In this document: positions 12,101 through 21,460 of the stretch, piece after piece
Position numbering within the stretch: the stretch's first letter is position 1
Layout of the letters: every line of letters starts with the position of its first letter
Source of the DNA: Arctopsyche grandis
Lineage: Eukaryota; Arthropoda; Insecta; Trichoptera; Hydropsychidae
Assembly (NCBI RefSeq): GCF_051622035.1
Contig: NC_135356.1
Location: forward strand, 14,122,079-14,186,078
Direction of reading: 5' to 3'
DNA length: 64,000 nt
The notes under the pieces: model-generated
Database searches by the model: none
Told to the model about the DNA's origin: nothing
The model's input: only the letters and a program-made list of their open reading frames with translations
Program-made: the position numbers and the translations under genes

Positions 12101-14522
12101 TCATTCTGAGTGTGAAAAAATTATCGATTCAAGATAAATTGATTGATGCCTGATACACATTTTTTGCCTCCCTTCTAGAAATTATAAGACAGAGACAAAT
12201 AGTTCATTTTTTAATATTGCTGCAGTGTTTACCAGACTGTCTGGTTCAGACATCGACATTTTTTTTATAGTGTTACGGGGCCGAGCAGGAGATTATAATA
12301 ATTAAAAACATAATTTTGATATGCTTATATTATATTTCCCAAAGCAGTTTGTATTTACAGTAATAGGCTTATATTTAAGTATAATCACAAGTACTAGTTA
12401 CTTATTAAACAGTCCAATCACAAGTTACTAGTGAGGCAGTTTAATCGCAAGTGGCCTTTAATAGGTTTAACATGAGCATATATTCAATAAGGGAAACCAT
12501 TTCAACCAATCACAGTTTGGTAAAACAACTGGTGATTAACAGTGGCATTCATGCGTAAGATAGTTTTAGTATTTGATATATGTATGTATCCCTCGGGTGT
12601 ATCGACAAATGGTTGGGTAGGATTAAGAGGGATAATAATATTTAACGGTAGCACAATTCGTGAGAAAAATGTAGCAAAACAATAAAGTTAATTAAAAACA
12701 ATATTTTAAGATTTAGTATTTGACATATGTATTCCTTGAGTGTATCGAGAAATAGTTACGTAGTAGATACGCACAATTAGTCATGCAGATTAAAAGGTAT
12801 AACAATATTTGAGGGTAACACGAGTCGTGAGACAAAAATACAGCTAAAACAATAAAGATTTTGAAAGTCTCTTAAATAACCTTAAAGGAAAATATCAATT
12901 AAACGTGCGCTCACAGAATCAAGATCAAACAACAAGCAGGAATAAAGAGTAATACATAGGTTGTAAGATATTCACCACATAACGATAGTTTATGTCAATT
13001 CTGAGTTAAAAACTTCCGTAGGAATTTAAAAAGTAGTAAAACGGGGACATTTGGGCGTCCCGAGAGGTTTGTTCGGGAGACGAGACTTAAAACTGGTGAC
13101 AATCCCGATTAATCGGGATGCCTGACAGAGCCCTGATAATAGGGCGTGTAATGTGAACAATGATGGTGTACAATAATGACAGTATTAGCGATCGTGTAAT
13201 GGTGCGTACGCACCAAGCCAACGAACGGCCCACAGGCCAACTTTTAAAACCAGTAGCGTACAAAATATCGAAATAAAAATTAAATTTAAAAATTGAAATT
13301 AAATATCAAAATTAAAACTATTATTATTATATTAAAATTAAATTCAAGTATCAAAATAAAATTATAATCATTATATTAAAATTAAAATAAAATATTGAAA
13401 GTTAAAACAGAACATGCACAATTTAAATAAATTTTCGAGATTGACCTAAAATTAGATCATCAACAGTCACATACAGGTAATCCTCGACTTAAGAAGTTTT
13501 GACTTACGAAGATACGCACTAAGATCGAAAAAAAAATCAAAGAATTATTATTTTTACTTCCCCGTAAAGCACAGCTACTGAGAATATATCATGTATTAGT
13601 ATGGGTGATCCAACGATTTTTGCTAACCCGAAGTGTTGTCGGTCACATCAAACGGATCTTTTTATTCTTCAATTGTTTCTCTCGTCGAAATAAATCAAGT
13701 GATTAAATCATTTCAGAGGTAAAATTTATCGGATAATGTGTGATTATTAATTTTATTTCGACGAAAGAAAAAAAAACCCTTTGACAAATCACCGACATCG
13801 CGTTTTTTTATGAATTGTTTTTTTTTATCGATCATCGACGTCGAAATACAGAAACATATCGTGACGACTTTAAAAAATTATATATCAAGATATTTTTTCA
13901 CTCGTAAGCAGAGAAATTATAATATTTCTCTGGTTTTAAATGCGTATCGTCGCCATTCAAAACATTGTTGTAGTTCAAAACATCAACGATGATCTAATTT
14001 TAGCTCAATGTCGCTCTTTAGCTTAATTTTGATATTTAATTTAATTTTTATTTCAATATTTTGTACGCTACTGGTTTTATCCTGCTGATTAAAAAAGTTG
14101 GCCCAAAATCGTCGTTGGTTTAGTCCGTAAGCACCATAAGCCGCCTCATATGTATTACGTCTACGTACGGCACGTCACTGTTATTGTATTTACGTATTGA
14201 CAACGATGGACGCAGGTCGCACGAATTAAGACCAAAATGCTAACACCGTGAGACATAATTGGACGTTCGTGACGTCGAAGGTCGCCAGGTGGTGAAGGTG
14301 CGCGCGTACCTTCGAGGGGGGGTGGTCGGTCGCGAGGGGAGAGGCATTAGTAGACGGGGGAGGGTGGGGGGGGGGTGAGTTAACTGTCAAACGTGGCGAC
14401 GGCTGTGAGGACAAAGAGACCGTGTGTAAGATGCGACTTACCGGTTTGCAGAAGCGTTTGGACGGCGGCGATTTGGTGAGCCAACCTTCGTGGATGACGT
14501 CGGGGTGGCGTACGGCCGCCAT
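3187..14522 (-). CDS. dos: GAB/Dos-family adaptor, N-terminal PH domain (4 exons, partial)
   Basis: Multisubstrate adaptor that sits at the membrane through an N-terminal PH domain and links receptor tyrosine kinases to Grb2, SHP2/Csw and Ras signalling. Exons read on the minus strand: 14442-14522 (27 codons from ATG, includes HEGWLTKSPPSKR), 3633-3761 (43 codons, KWRRRWFTL to INLNLCEQ), 3375-3558 (DAGLRMQL to the PH C-terminal helix with EKWVEVICNACG) and 3187-3275 (SPRPYIPISECFTGPP). All borders are GT-AG and phases agree (0, 0, 1, 0). The order GWLxKSPP, WRRRWF, NLxLCEQxDAGL, Y-L-AD-E-DM-KWV-CICxxCG is that of GAB/Dos PH domains. The first intron is about 10.7 kb and full of repeats. The 3 prime acceptor of exon 4 is inferred from phase; 3283 is an alternative. 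SHP2- and Grb2-docking C-terminal exons are not seen and probably lie left of the window. Symbol given by family; insect orthology not tested. Confidence 0.85.
4915..5312 (+). pseudogene. LINE reverse transcriptase C-terminal remnant
   Basis: With frameshifts and stops the plus strand reads YGCDTWALNAR, then KVQCTQRNKERCMLDITRRDR, then RTKVVDVIAKVKTLKWQWAGH and finally RWVDEIRQ-CGMRWVRVAQ. This is the order of the region after the RT domain in many insect LINEs (YGCETW, QR-ERxMLG, LKWxWAGH, RPxxRWxDDI, W-R-AQ). It is a dead fragment lying in the dos first intron. The long open frame on the opposite strand is a shadow. Confidence 0.6.
5502..5800 (-). pseudogene. LINE ORF2 extreme C-terminus, remnant
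   Basis: Minus strand frame of about 96 codons with the pattern LFKLLNGIVHNPHVLN, then FYTPSKFRDLRNYDLF, ART, SPISRAIYLLN. This matches the tail of insect non-LTR retrotransposon ORF2 proteins (LxxLLNxxxxSPxLL, F-VPSR-TR--LF, -RTN---SPI-R--R--N). It is isolated, without RT domain nearby in the same orientation, so it is a remnant in the dos intron. Assignment is by recollected family pattern only. Confidence 0.5.
5801..8039. other. Intronic AT-rich DNA
   Basis: Apart from the unrecognised frame at 6298-6573 I see no gene, structured RNA or clear transposon ends. The sequence is AT-rich with homopolymer runs. Confidence 0.4.
6298..6573 (-). CDS. Unrecognised 91-codon ORF in dos intron
   Basis: Open frame from ATG to stop with balanced, protein-like composition (for example NVNEIGQSSDYVVEWSL and RITTGYMYQGSSDAFSR), unlike the lysine/phenylalanine/tyrosine-rich chance frames common in this AT-rich DNA. 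No motif, signal peptide or transmembrane segment is evident. It could be a fragment of an old transposon protein, an exon of a nested gene, or chance. No flanking splice sites were convincing. Confidence 0.25.
   Translation of the reverse strand: MALSSNRTRSRLRNLKFALIINEQTVITMLNVNEIGQSSDYVVEWSLSRVVTTHRSGVYDCVSERITTGYMYQGSSDAFSRIVVDERSSVI
8040..8345 (-). repeat. Interspersed repeat ending in GAGTC clusters (copy in dos intron)
   Basis: Reverse-complement match to the repeat in the first coding intron of nanos (about 28195-28605 and its two tandem copies). Shared landmarks are a region with GTAATTTAAATTCA, the stretch TTATTAAATTTCAATTTA and terminal clusters of AGAGTCAGAGTC / ACTCTGACTCTG. The inverted GAGTC clusters at both ends suggest a non-autonomous DNA element. 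No target duplication was identified. Confidence 0.5.
8520..8665 (+). repeat. tRNA-derived SINE-like element
   Basis: AGCGTAGTGCACTGGTAC resembles a tRNA A-box, and GTGAGTTCAAGCCCCGGGC about 40 bases later a B-box, the usual spacing of a SINE head. It is followed by an AT-rich body that resembles part of the GAGTC repeat. No anticodon stem with conserved pairing could be confirmed, so it is not a functional tRNA gene. Confidence 0.4.
9354..9454 (-). CDS. Possible first coding exon of an unidentified nested gene
   Basis: Minus strand ATG at 9454 opens 33 codons plus two bases (MTVLMADGESSRLRIPLGKF, then GVTDSRRLSYVVQ) and ends at a good donor (CAAAG/GTAGAT). The composition is protein-like and unlike its AT-rich surroundings. 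Phase 2 at the donor does not fit the phase-0 second exon of dos, so it is not an alternative dos start. I found no following exon in phase and do not recognise the peptide. Confidence 0.3.
9735..9830 (-). mobile_element. Helitron-like 3 prime end, minus orientation
   Basis: Read on the minus strand: CGGGAACGGGAATTG, a hairpin (stem GCATGCGTT paired with AACGCATGC family sequence, here with one mismatch), CGGGTTCAG and a terminal CTAG followed by T. A short hairpin about ten bases before CTRR is the Helitron 3 prime signature. The same end recurs in every ~650-bp unit of the nanos arrays. The 5 prime end is not resolved. Confidence 0.5.
9831..10750. other. Intronic AT-rich DNA
   Basis: Nothing recognised on either strand; open frames are short and of low complexity. 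Confidence 0.4.
10760..11345 (+). pseudogene. LINE reverse transcriptase core remnant
   Basis: Broken plus-strand frames contain in order VYLRFIDFEKAFKRVQHK (RT motif around the first catalytic Asp), IQRGVIQGCILSPMIFNVYS (the G-QGC-LSP-LFN motif), KVNEVLLNN followed by a decayed ADDT region, DSRDGL-AL, and finally IIYLGCTSDDGWDAE (the YLG motif). These are the RT palm motifs of a non-LTR element in correct order. Multiple stops and frame changes mark it as dead. Clade not assigned. Confidence 0.65.
11350..13197. other. Intronic AT-rich DNA
   Basis: No gene recognised. About 12570-12660 and 12715-12850 share a loosely repeated segment (TTTGATATATGTATG..TCGACAAA versus TTTGACATATGTATTCC..TCGAGAAA, both followed by ACAATAAAG), which suggests a degenerate local duplication. 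Confidence 0.35.
13198..14140. mobile_element. Foldback-type element with long nested inverted repeats
   Basis: The left part (about 13200-13345) and right part (about 14000-14140) are reverse complements with mismatches: GCCAACTTTTAAAACCAGTA with GTACGCTACTGGTTTTA, and CCAAGCCAACGA with TCGTTGGTTTAG. Further in, AAAATTAGATCATCAAC pairs with GATGATCTAATTTTAG, and TCTCTCGTCGAAATAAA pairs with TTTATTTCGACGAAAG around a centre at about 13710. The whole 940-bp segment can fold back on itself. No transposase frame and no clear target duplication seen. Confidence 0.5.
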
Positions 14523-14700
14523 TATTTCGTGTGGCCCCGTGGACAGCCTCAGAGCGGCCGTCCGCCCGTGGCCCTGTCGAGCTCACGCTCACAAAGAACG
14601 CCCGACCCCAACTGGTACGAGCATAGCCCGCGAGAAGCGGTGTGTACACCTATGCCTCCCCTCTGTCGAAGCTGCCTTAGTGTGACCACTGTAATAAAAT
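14230..14700 (-). promoter_or_regulatory. dos: GC-rich first-exon and promoter region of dos
   Basis: Local GC and CpG content are far above the surrounding DNA, centred on the first coding exon (14442-14522). The ATG context is TAATGG. No TATA box is evident, so a CpG-type broad promoter and 5 prime untranslated region upstream of 14522 are inferred. A hAT-like element is inserted about 200 bp upstream of the ATG. Confidence 0.4.
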
Positions 14701-14719
14701 AATGCTGCATTCACACGAG

Positions 14720-16203
14720 CAATGGCGTAGCAAAGGGGGGGGGGGTCTGGACCCCCCTTGGCGAAACGCAGTCGACGGCAAAATATCCCACTCCTGCCGA
14801 AACGCCAATGAGTGCTCAAAAATGTTATTGAAACAAATATACCATCTGCTGGAAGATCCCACCAGTGGCGGATTAAACGTTTCGGAGGCCACAGGCGCAA
14901 CGTAATTATTTAAAGCCCCCCCCCCACTTATCATAAAGTGACTTTTTTTTCAATTGTGAATTGTAGGTATGTTAATTATAAAAAAAAACTTGTGCTATTT
15001 TGTATTTAAAATTGTTTATTTAATAATATAAATATATAATATTTACAAACTTATACAAACAAAAAATATATATTATACAATTATATTTATTTTATTTTAT
15101 TTTTATTTTACAAAATCAATTAATCAAGCACACTCGTCTAACAGATTGCTCCAAAGCGACGAGTGTGCTAAAAAGATTAAGAAGTACAATAGGAAAAAAT
15201 ACAAGTTAAATAAACAAATTATATATACAAATATACAAATTAAATAAGGAAAGGATAACTAAATAAAACATGAAATCATAATAAAATCATAATTAAAAAC
15301 ACTAACTCAACCCTTCTAAATGGTCGCGGCCTCCATAACTTTGGAAGTGGTGCAGAGAATGAAGAGAGACGTGACAAATGTCAATGGCACCATCCAGTGA
15401 ATTTAAAAAACGGAGACCGCGAGGAATGGGAGAAACATCTATAAACAAACATCTATTTACAAACAATCAAGAAAAAAAGGAAAACATTTTAAATTGGTAC
15501 TTTGGCCACAATGCTAAATCTATATTTATTAGAAGCCATTACAGTATCATTTTCAACTTTACTTTCTTCCTCATTTTCTTTTTCAGAAAACTATTCTTAA
15601 ACCCCGAGGTGCCGGAGGCATCGGGGGCGCTGGGGGCGAAGCCCCCGGTGTGCCGAAAGCATTGGGGGCGCTGGGGGGCAAAGCCCCCGGGGTGCCGAAG
15701 GAATCGGGGGCGCTGGGTGCGGTGCGGGCGGCGCTGGGGCCGAAGGCCCCGGAGCGACGGAAGCGCCGGGGGCAAAGGCCCCGGGATGCCGGAGGCGTCG
15801 GCGATGCACAAAATGTAATTCGTAATTCGTAATCACTTCGTAATTTGTCATTCGTAATTCGTGCATCAATTTCGATTCCACCAGTCGATTCAATATCTTT
15901 AACTTTATTTTTATTCGAGTTTCAATTCCTTTTCGAAACTACCCGTTGAAATCAACGGGTCCAACACTAGTTAGATATATTTACAATAAAGACGCGAAGA
16001 TTGGATCTTTGAATTTCGTACTGTTTTTAAAGTATTCATTATTTTTATTTTATTTGAATTTTGTTCATACCATATTTTTATTACGTATTTACTTTATTTT
16101 TATATGTTGTGATTTTATATTAATTAAATATAAATTATATAAATTATCTTGCCCTTTTTCCTGTCAAAACCCCCCCCTTGACAAAATCCTGGCTACGCCA
16201 TTG
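14720..16203. mobile_element. hAT-like non-autonomous element with 8-bp target duplication
   Basis: The ends are CAATGGCGTAGC and its inverse GCTACGCCATTG, each followed internally by a run of G or C. The element is flanked on both sides by the same octamer CACACGAG (14712-14719 and 16204-16211). An 8-bp duplication with CA(A/G)TGGCG ends is typical of hAT elements. Inside there is no transposase, but a Helitron-like GC-rich insertion (15600-15970) and an AT-rich filler. It lies between dos exon 1 and the upstream region. Confidence 0.7.
15600..15970 (+). mobile_element. Helitron-like element with GC-rich minisatellite
   Basis: A tandem GC-rich repeat (about 15600-15800; variants of GGGGGCGCTGGGGGC, GAAGCCCCCGG and GTGCCGAAGG) is followed by a perfect 9-bp hairpin (ACCCGTTGA at 15941 with TCAACGGGT ending 15960), six bases, then CTAG at 15967-15970 and T. 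Hairpin plus CTAG/T is the Helitron 3 prime end. The open frames through the minisatellite on both strands are artefacts of the repeat. Confidence 0.5.
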
Positions 16204-16211
16204 CACACGAG

Positions 16212-16616
16212 ACCAAGGGCGAAAACGGTAATTGGATTTGTAGGAATATAGCACATCGCGTACTATCCACTATCGATTTCAATACACTCGCATACTCCCC
16301 CGTCACACAGATGCCAGCACCCCTCTGCAATGCACTTCTATTCAAGCGGAACATACACAAAACCCACCACGACCCCTAGACAAAGACAACTGCACACGAT
16401 CACGTGTACACCTGAAACAGATGCACTGGCGGATCAGCAATAAACGCCAGTGAGAGCTTTGGGTGCTCGACCATGGTTCACTCCGACGAAGTAAATACAT
16501 TACATATGTATATACTTCGCCGTACATACAAATACAAATGTATTAATCGAACAATAAAGATCCTATTCTAAAAAAACACAACCGCGTGTTTCTATAGGCC
16601 GTGGGACACGGTCAAC
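16212..16616. other. Unassigned sequence
   Basis: Moderate GC, no gene or repeat identified. It lies between the hAT-like element and the solo LTR, upstream of dos exon 1. Confidence 0.3.
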
Positions 16617-16620
16617 ATAT

Positions 16621-17010
16621 TGTTGCGTAGGGGTGGGTGGAGGATCCAAGTAAAAGGCCAACAGTCGTATCACAGCATTTATTGATTATTAAGGAGATAC
16701 ACGCATTGTCACTGCTCCGTCCAGAATGACCTGAGATCGCTTACGTACCGCCTTATAAGGGGTAGATCTCTCAGGACGTCTAATCTGTTTACCTACTGTA
16801 TAGTCACGTATTCGGATATGTATTCCCACGGTATGAGAAGTGCAATCATTGTTTCATGCACTTAGCTTGTCGCTAATCCTTAAAACCCACTTATACCAGT
16901 CGCACGGTATGCATTTAGTTAATCCGTTAACAAATATCCGTTACAGATAATCTTTGAACGGTCACACAGTCTCTGGGATTCTATTCGCTTAATCCGCGGC
17001 GTACGTTACA
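16621..17010 (-). mobile_element. Solo LTR of a retrotransposon
   Basis: A 390-bp segment that begins TGTTGCGTAG and ends GTACGTTACA on the plus strand (TG..CA), flanked by the tetranucleotide ATAT on both sides (16617-16620 and 17011-17014). On the minus strand it reads TGTAACGTACG to CCCCTACGCAACA with AATAAATGCTG near the end, a plausible polyadenylation signal, so the LTR is probably in minus orientation. No internal retroelement sequence remains. Confidence 0.65.
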
Positions 17011-17395
17011 ATATCACTATATATTCCCGCACTGCCTAAAGATTATTAGTTACATTGCGATCGCCCAAAAGAAAATTTTTGCCATGATAATCGCAAATAC
17101 GGAATATTTGACACTCGAGTTCTCGTTAGTATTATATTATTAGTATGAGTTCCAGTACTTTAAAAAAAAAATGCACTGAGTAAATGGATTATTCCGCAAA
17201 AAGCGATCTCGCACATGTTACTAAAATCTCGATCACGGAACATCTGGCTGTCGTGTTCTCGTTAATACAATATTTGGCGTGGGTAGTTTTCGATTGATAA
17301 AGTTTTTGGGCTGACAATTGGGACTCGTACCCAGCACATTATTTATCGCTCGTACGCCAATTTTATTTACAACTGACGTCACCTCGATACTCTTA

Positions 17396-17681
17396 GGGCG
17401 GTTTCAGACTAGCGTATTTTTCTGCGCCTATACGGTCGTTTCGGCATACGCGCTAACACGCGCGCAACATTTCGCGCTACAAAAAATCGGACGCGCGTAC
17501 ACGGGCTTATTCCGGTGTTTTCGCTCGAACCGGTAGTGGTAATTTAGTATCAACATGGATAATACGAGCTTATAAGCGCGTTGACGCTTGTACGAGTTGC
17601 GCGTATGGCAAATGGCGCGCCTATACGCACTTCAAAAAACGAGCTTATACGCGCGTATAAAACTCTAGTCTGAAACCGCCC
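17396..17681. mobile_element. PIF/Harbinger-like MITE
   Basis: A 286-bp element with perfect terminal inverted repeats GGGCGGTTTCAGACTAG / CTAGTCTGAAACCGCCC, flanked by the trinucleotide TTA on both sides (17393-17395 and 17682-17684). A 3-bp TTA or TAA duplication and GGGC..TTTCAGAC ends are characteristic of PIF/Harbinger MITEs. The interior is rich in GCGC and TACGCG and has no coding capacity. Confidence 0.75.
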
Positions 17682-17684
17682 TTA

Positions 17685-19040
17685 TGACCCTTTAAATATC
17701 CACTGGTTCTATTCCAGACCTTCGAGGTGACACTCTGTGAGCGGTGAGCAGCGGGACCAAAAATGATCCAAAAACAGAAGGGCACCTTGATGCAAATACC
17801 TATAGATAAATCGTTCTATTAATTGTGTCATATCCTATCCTACATATTAGCCATTATATTTGAAAGTGGCATGAGTCCACTTTTCTTTATTTCGAGAAAT
17901 ATTTCATAAAACATTGAAAATGTTTTACGTTTAACAATATTTAAAAATACGGATGGCCTGAATACGTTTATTCTGCTTTTCGGAGACTTGTGAATTAAGT
18001 CAAAATTAAAGTGTTTTTAGAACTGAAAATTGGACTTCCGCCACTTTCAAATACAACAGCTCATAATATAGTGGTTAATGTATTAAAATATGTTGTATTT
18101 CAGCAGTTTCAAATGACAAAAATTTCTCCACATCCTAATTTCTGGCCTAAATATTGCAATAAAATTGCATACCCACCCATACAACACAGTATCTATAATT
18201 TAATAATCGTAAGTGAAACATAAAAGAGGTTTGTAAAAATTATTCTTCTTGTTTTTAGGTAAAAATGTCGTGTTTACACAAATTTTGTTCGGATTGGATT
18301 CCAACAAGATTTTTTTTATATGGCCCGCAATACATACATTTCAAAATATCAAAAAAAAAAATTTGTTTCCAAGAAAGATTTGTCCTAAATTATTGCATTT
18401 AGCAAACTGTACTGAATTTACGTCATTTGGTTTCATAATCATGTTTTTTCAGAGACGTCTTGTAGATAGAGGCATATAAAGCGACACCTTTTGAAGATGG
18501 CAAACAGAAGGAAAATATATCTAAAATATTTGTAATTCTAAATAATAAAAAAATTATCATTTAATACTGGACCGCCAATCATCGACTGATTTCAAGTGAG
18601 TACATCCTAATTAGATTAATTAAAACACATAATAATATATATTTTAAAACATCCATCTTTAATATAAAAATTACGTTTTTTTTCGTTTGTTTCAGATTTT
18701 ACAATTCAGAGCGTTGTAAATTCAAGGAGAAATAGTCAAATTTAATTTTTTTATGCTATTCATCAAAATAAATATACGTTCACAATCGACACTTGATGAT
18801 TCAACGGTTCCAAAAATATCGTAAATAACCGATTTATAAATTCTTCCATATTTAGGGCATAAGTTACTATGTATGTACAAATGTATATCATTAAATGTTT
18901 TAACACAACCAGTTTTACGTTTTTCATTCTAATATTCTAACATTTCATTTTAATATTTTGTTTATATAATTTACATCAGTGTTTTTCAACCACGTCCCAC
19001 TAGGAAGCATTACATGAGAAAATCATTAATATTTGTATAT
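17685..19040. other. AT-rich DNA, no gene recognised
   Basis: Open frames are short and low in complexity. No motif-bearing coding region, RNA gene or clear transposon end is seen. Confidence 0.35.
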
Positions 19041-19044
19041 TTTT

Positions 19045-19565
19045 GCTCAGAATTCCGTTCAACGTAATTTAATTTTTGAAACTGCAATTGAAAAATTTAA
19101 AAAAGATCAAAATAATTGATCTTATATCTAAATTACTAAAATTCATCAGTCACAAAATTGGCTCAACGTCAAAGTCTTCCCTATTAATAAATTTACATAT
19201 ATTTATATTCTTTATGTACTAACTTAGAGCTGTTAAGGTTTTGGCAGAATTCGTAAACAGGAAGTAGCAACTTTTTTTTTTTAAATAATTTTTTTTTTTT
19301 TTTTGACCTTTAAAAATATTTTTATCTTCTTGATATTTAATCTGTAATATATGTATGTATATAGTGATTTTTAGTAATAAAAAAAATGAACAAAATCCGA
19401 GAACCGGAAGTAGAACTCTTTTGTGCGTTTCCCTACATTTGCGCTCAATTGATATCAAAAATGCTCTCAGCCGGTGTACATACAATGTATGTATGTGCGT
19501 ACGAAAATGGTCTCATAGCACGTGGACGTGTATGTATTTATGTACATATATACATATATACGATT
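19045..19565 (-). repeat. ACTTCCGGTT interspersed repeat, diverged copy outside the array
   Basis: Homologous to 25887-26560 in the tandem units, starting at AGAATTCCGTT.A.CGTAATTT and running through TTAGAGCTGTTAAGGTTTTGG, the oligo-T tracts, GAGAACCGGAAGTAGAACT and CATTTGCGCTCAATTGATAT. Read on the minus strand it shows the family hallmark CTACTTCCGGTT. It is diverged from the array copies (for example ACGTCAAAG against ACATCAAAG), so it predates the array. Confidence 0.55.
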
Positions 19566-20800
19566 TGAGAAGCCCTGTGCATTGGTGTGACATCGGTAGA
19601 GGTAGGATAGTCACAGTGCTATCCATTGTTCGGCAAACCTTTAAGAGGGTTGGACAGCAGCGCCTTGTCCATACAAACGTACTATACTTCTCCCTACCTC
19701 AATTATGGCACTAGAGAAATTATTTTTTGATATGCTATGGATATCCACCATTGGGGTGCATCTATCGTTTTATTTTTTTGATTAATTATTTTTTATAGGA
19801 GCTAGGAGCCGCCAAACATCTATAAAATCGCCTCTTTTTTACACCCACGAAAAGAGTCTAGCGTGGTTATTTAACGGTCGATTTAAAAAAAAATACGCCG
19901 ATAGATGCACAGAAAATATCTTTCTCATACCGATGATGAAATTTTTTTAAAAATTGGTCCAGTTTTGGAGGAGAAAATAGTAGAATACGAAACCTCGATT
20001 TTGTCAATTTAAAACACGTTTTATCTGGTCGAAGCGCAACTGTCGCATTCACTCAATATATATATTGATACATATATATTTTCGCATTCACTCAATATAT
20101 ACATACACTCAATATATATATCGAAGAAAGGAACGGTAACAAAATTAAGGTTTCGGGTGAACAGCCCTCTTAACAATGCATTTACAACCTTTGAACAATA
20201 CACGCCCCCTCAGGCTCCGCTGACTAGACATCGGGCGGCGTACATATGGAAGTGTAAGTGTCTCGCCGTATCCGTGTGAATACTCTCGCCAGATTGATAC
20301 AATAACTAATGCTTCAGCTCATATATCAATCGATACGCTGTAGAGCAGCGGTTTCCAAACTTTTTAATAAAAAAATAATTTTCATACCATAATATCTACA
20401 AATAAATAAGACTTCATATCGTAGCTTAACAGTAAAAATTCAATGCATGAATGTTTATTTGTATTTTTCTTTCATTTTTATATACACATTTAATTAGCAA
20501 CCTTTCTCGAAGAAAACCAACATGAAGAGACATGAACTTGCCTATTTGGTTGAAATTTTTGGAAAATTGAGCGGTTTAAAGAGTGGCGGCTCGTGGATAA
20601 GATATCTGGGGGTGCTGCGGTTGATTAAAAATAAAAAAAATGTTTATTTGGATTATATTTTACTATTAACATCAAAATTATCACAATTAAACATTGTATG
20701 TATTTTATTTCATTTAAAAATTGATTCTTCTGTCTTTTTTCTTTGAAAAAAGATGTATCACCTTTTCGTTAAATTTTTTACTGTTCATAATCATTTTTTT

Positions 20801-21130
20801 TCAATTGACAGCATAGCCAAAGCCGTCAATCTTTCCTGAACCATTGTGTTTCTTATACTCGTATATGTATGTCTTTATTCTATTTATTGATGAAAAACAC
20901 CGTTCTGGCTCAGAGGTAGTTGAAGTTGTTAGCAGAATTTGAATAAGTTTTGTTATTTCCACACGAACTTTGGATAAATTGATTGCAAAAATAAGTTTTA
21001 AAAATATTAATAAATCATTAATACTATGCATTTCTTTCCTTAAGTAAAACACTTCTAATTCAGTTTGAAGTTTTTCTTTATCTAGCATTGGATATGATTC
21101 AACGGTTAGTAGTAGATCTTCCATTGGCAT
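20801..21130 (-). pseudogene. hAT transposase C-terminal dimerisation region (left arm)
   Basis: The minus frame includes LDKEKLQTELEVFYLRKEM, then LIQILLTTSTTSEPERCFSS and INRIKTYI, then a degraded DGFGYAVN tail. The TTSTSE-ERCFS-I-RIKTYL motif is the hAT C-terminal dimerisation signature of ZMYM/TTF-like transposases, where it is normally followed by a DRL-ALA--SI helix. The N-terminal BED finger and catalytic domain are absent. Confidence 0.7.
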
Positions 21131-21194
21131 TTTCTTTCAGTACTTTTCAAAATTTTCTTTATTAAATAATTTCACAGCTTTTAATTGATTAGAA

Positions 21195-21460
21195 AAAGTA
21201 TATCTTTCTATTATAAAGAAAAACTTCAAACTGAATTAGAAGTTTTTTACTCAAGGAAAGAAATGCATAGTATTAATGATATATTAATATTTTTAAAACT
21301 TTTTTTTGCAAACAAAACTTCTGCTTACAACTTCAACTACCTCTGAGCCAGAACGGTGTTTTTCATCAATAAATATAATAAAGACATACATATACGAGCA
21401 TAAGAAACACAATGGTTCAGGAAAGATTGACGGCTTTGTCTATGCTGTCAATTGAAAAAA
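21195..21460 (+). pseudogene. hAT transposase C-terminal region, inverted second copy (right arm)
   Basis: The plus strand repeats the left-arm coding segment in opposite orientation (EKLQTELEVFYSRKEM-like, then TTSEPERCFSSI). It has several differences, including a small deletion in the helix before TSEPERCF and a frame change. Together with 20801-21130 it makes the core of the element a near-perfect inverted duplication. Confidence 0.6.

Noticed and set aside
15378-15893. Proline/glycine/arginine-rich open frames on both strands around 15.4-15.9 kb
   Set aside because: They are translations of a GC-rich minisatellite inside a Helitron-like element; all frames are open because of the repeat.
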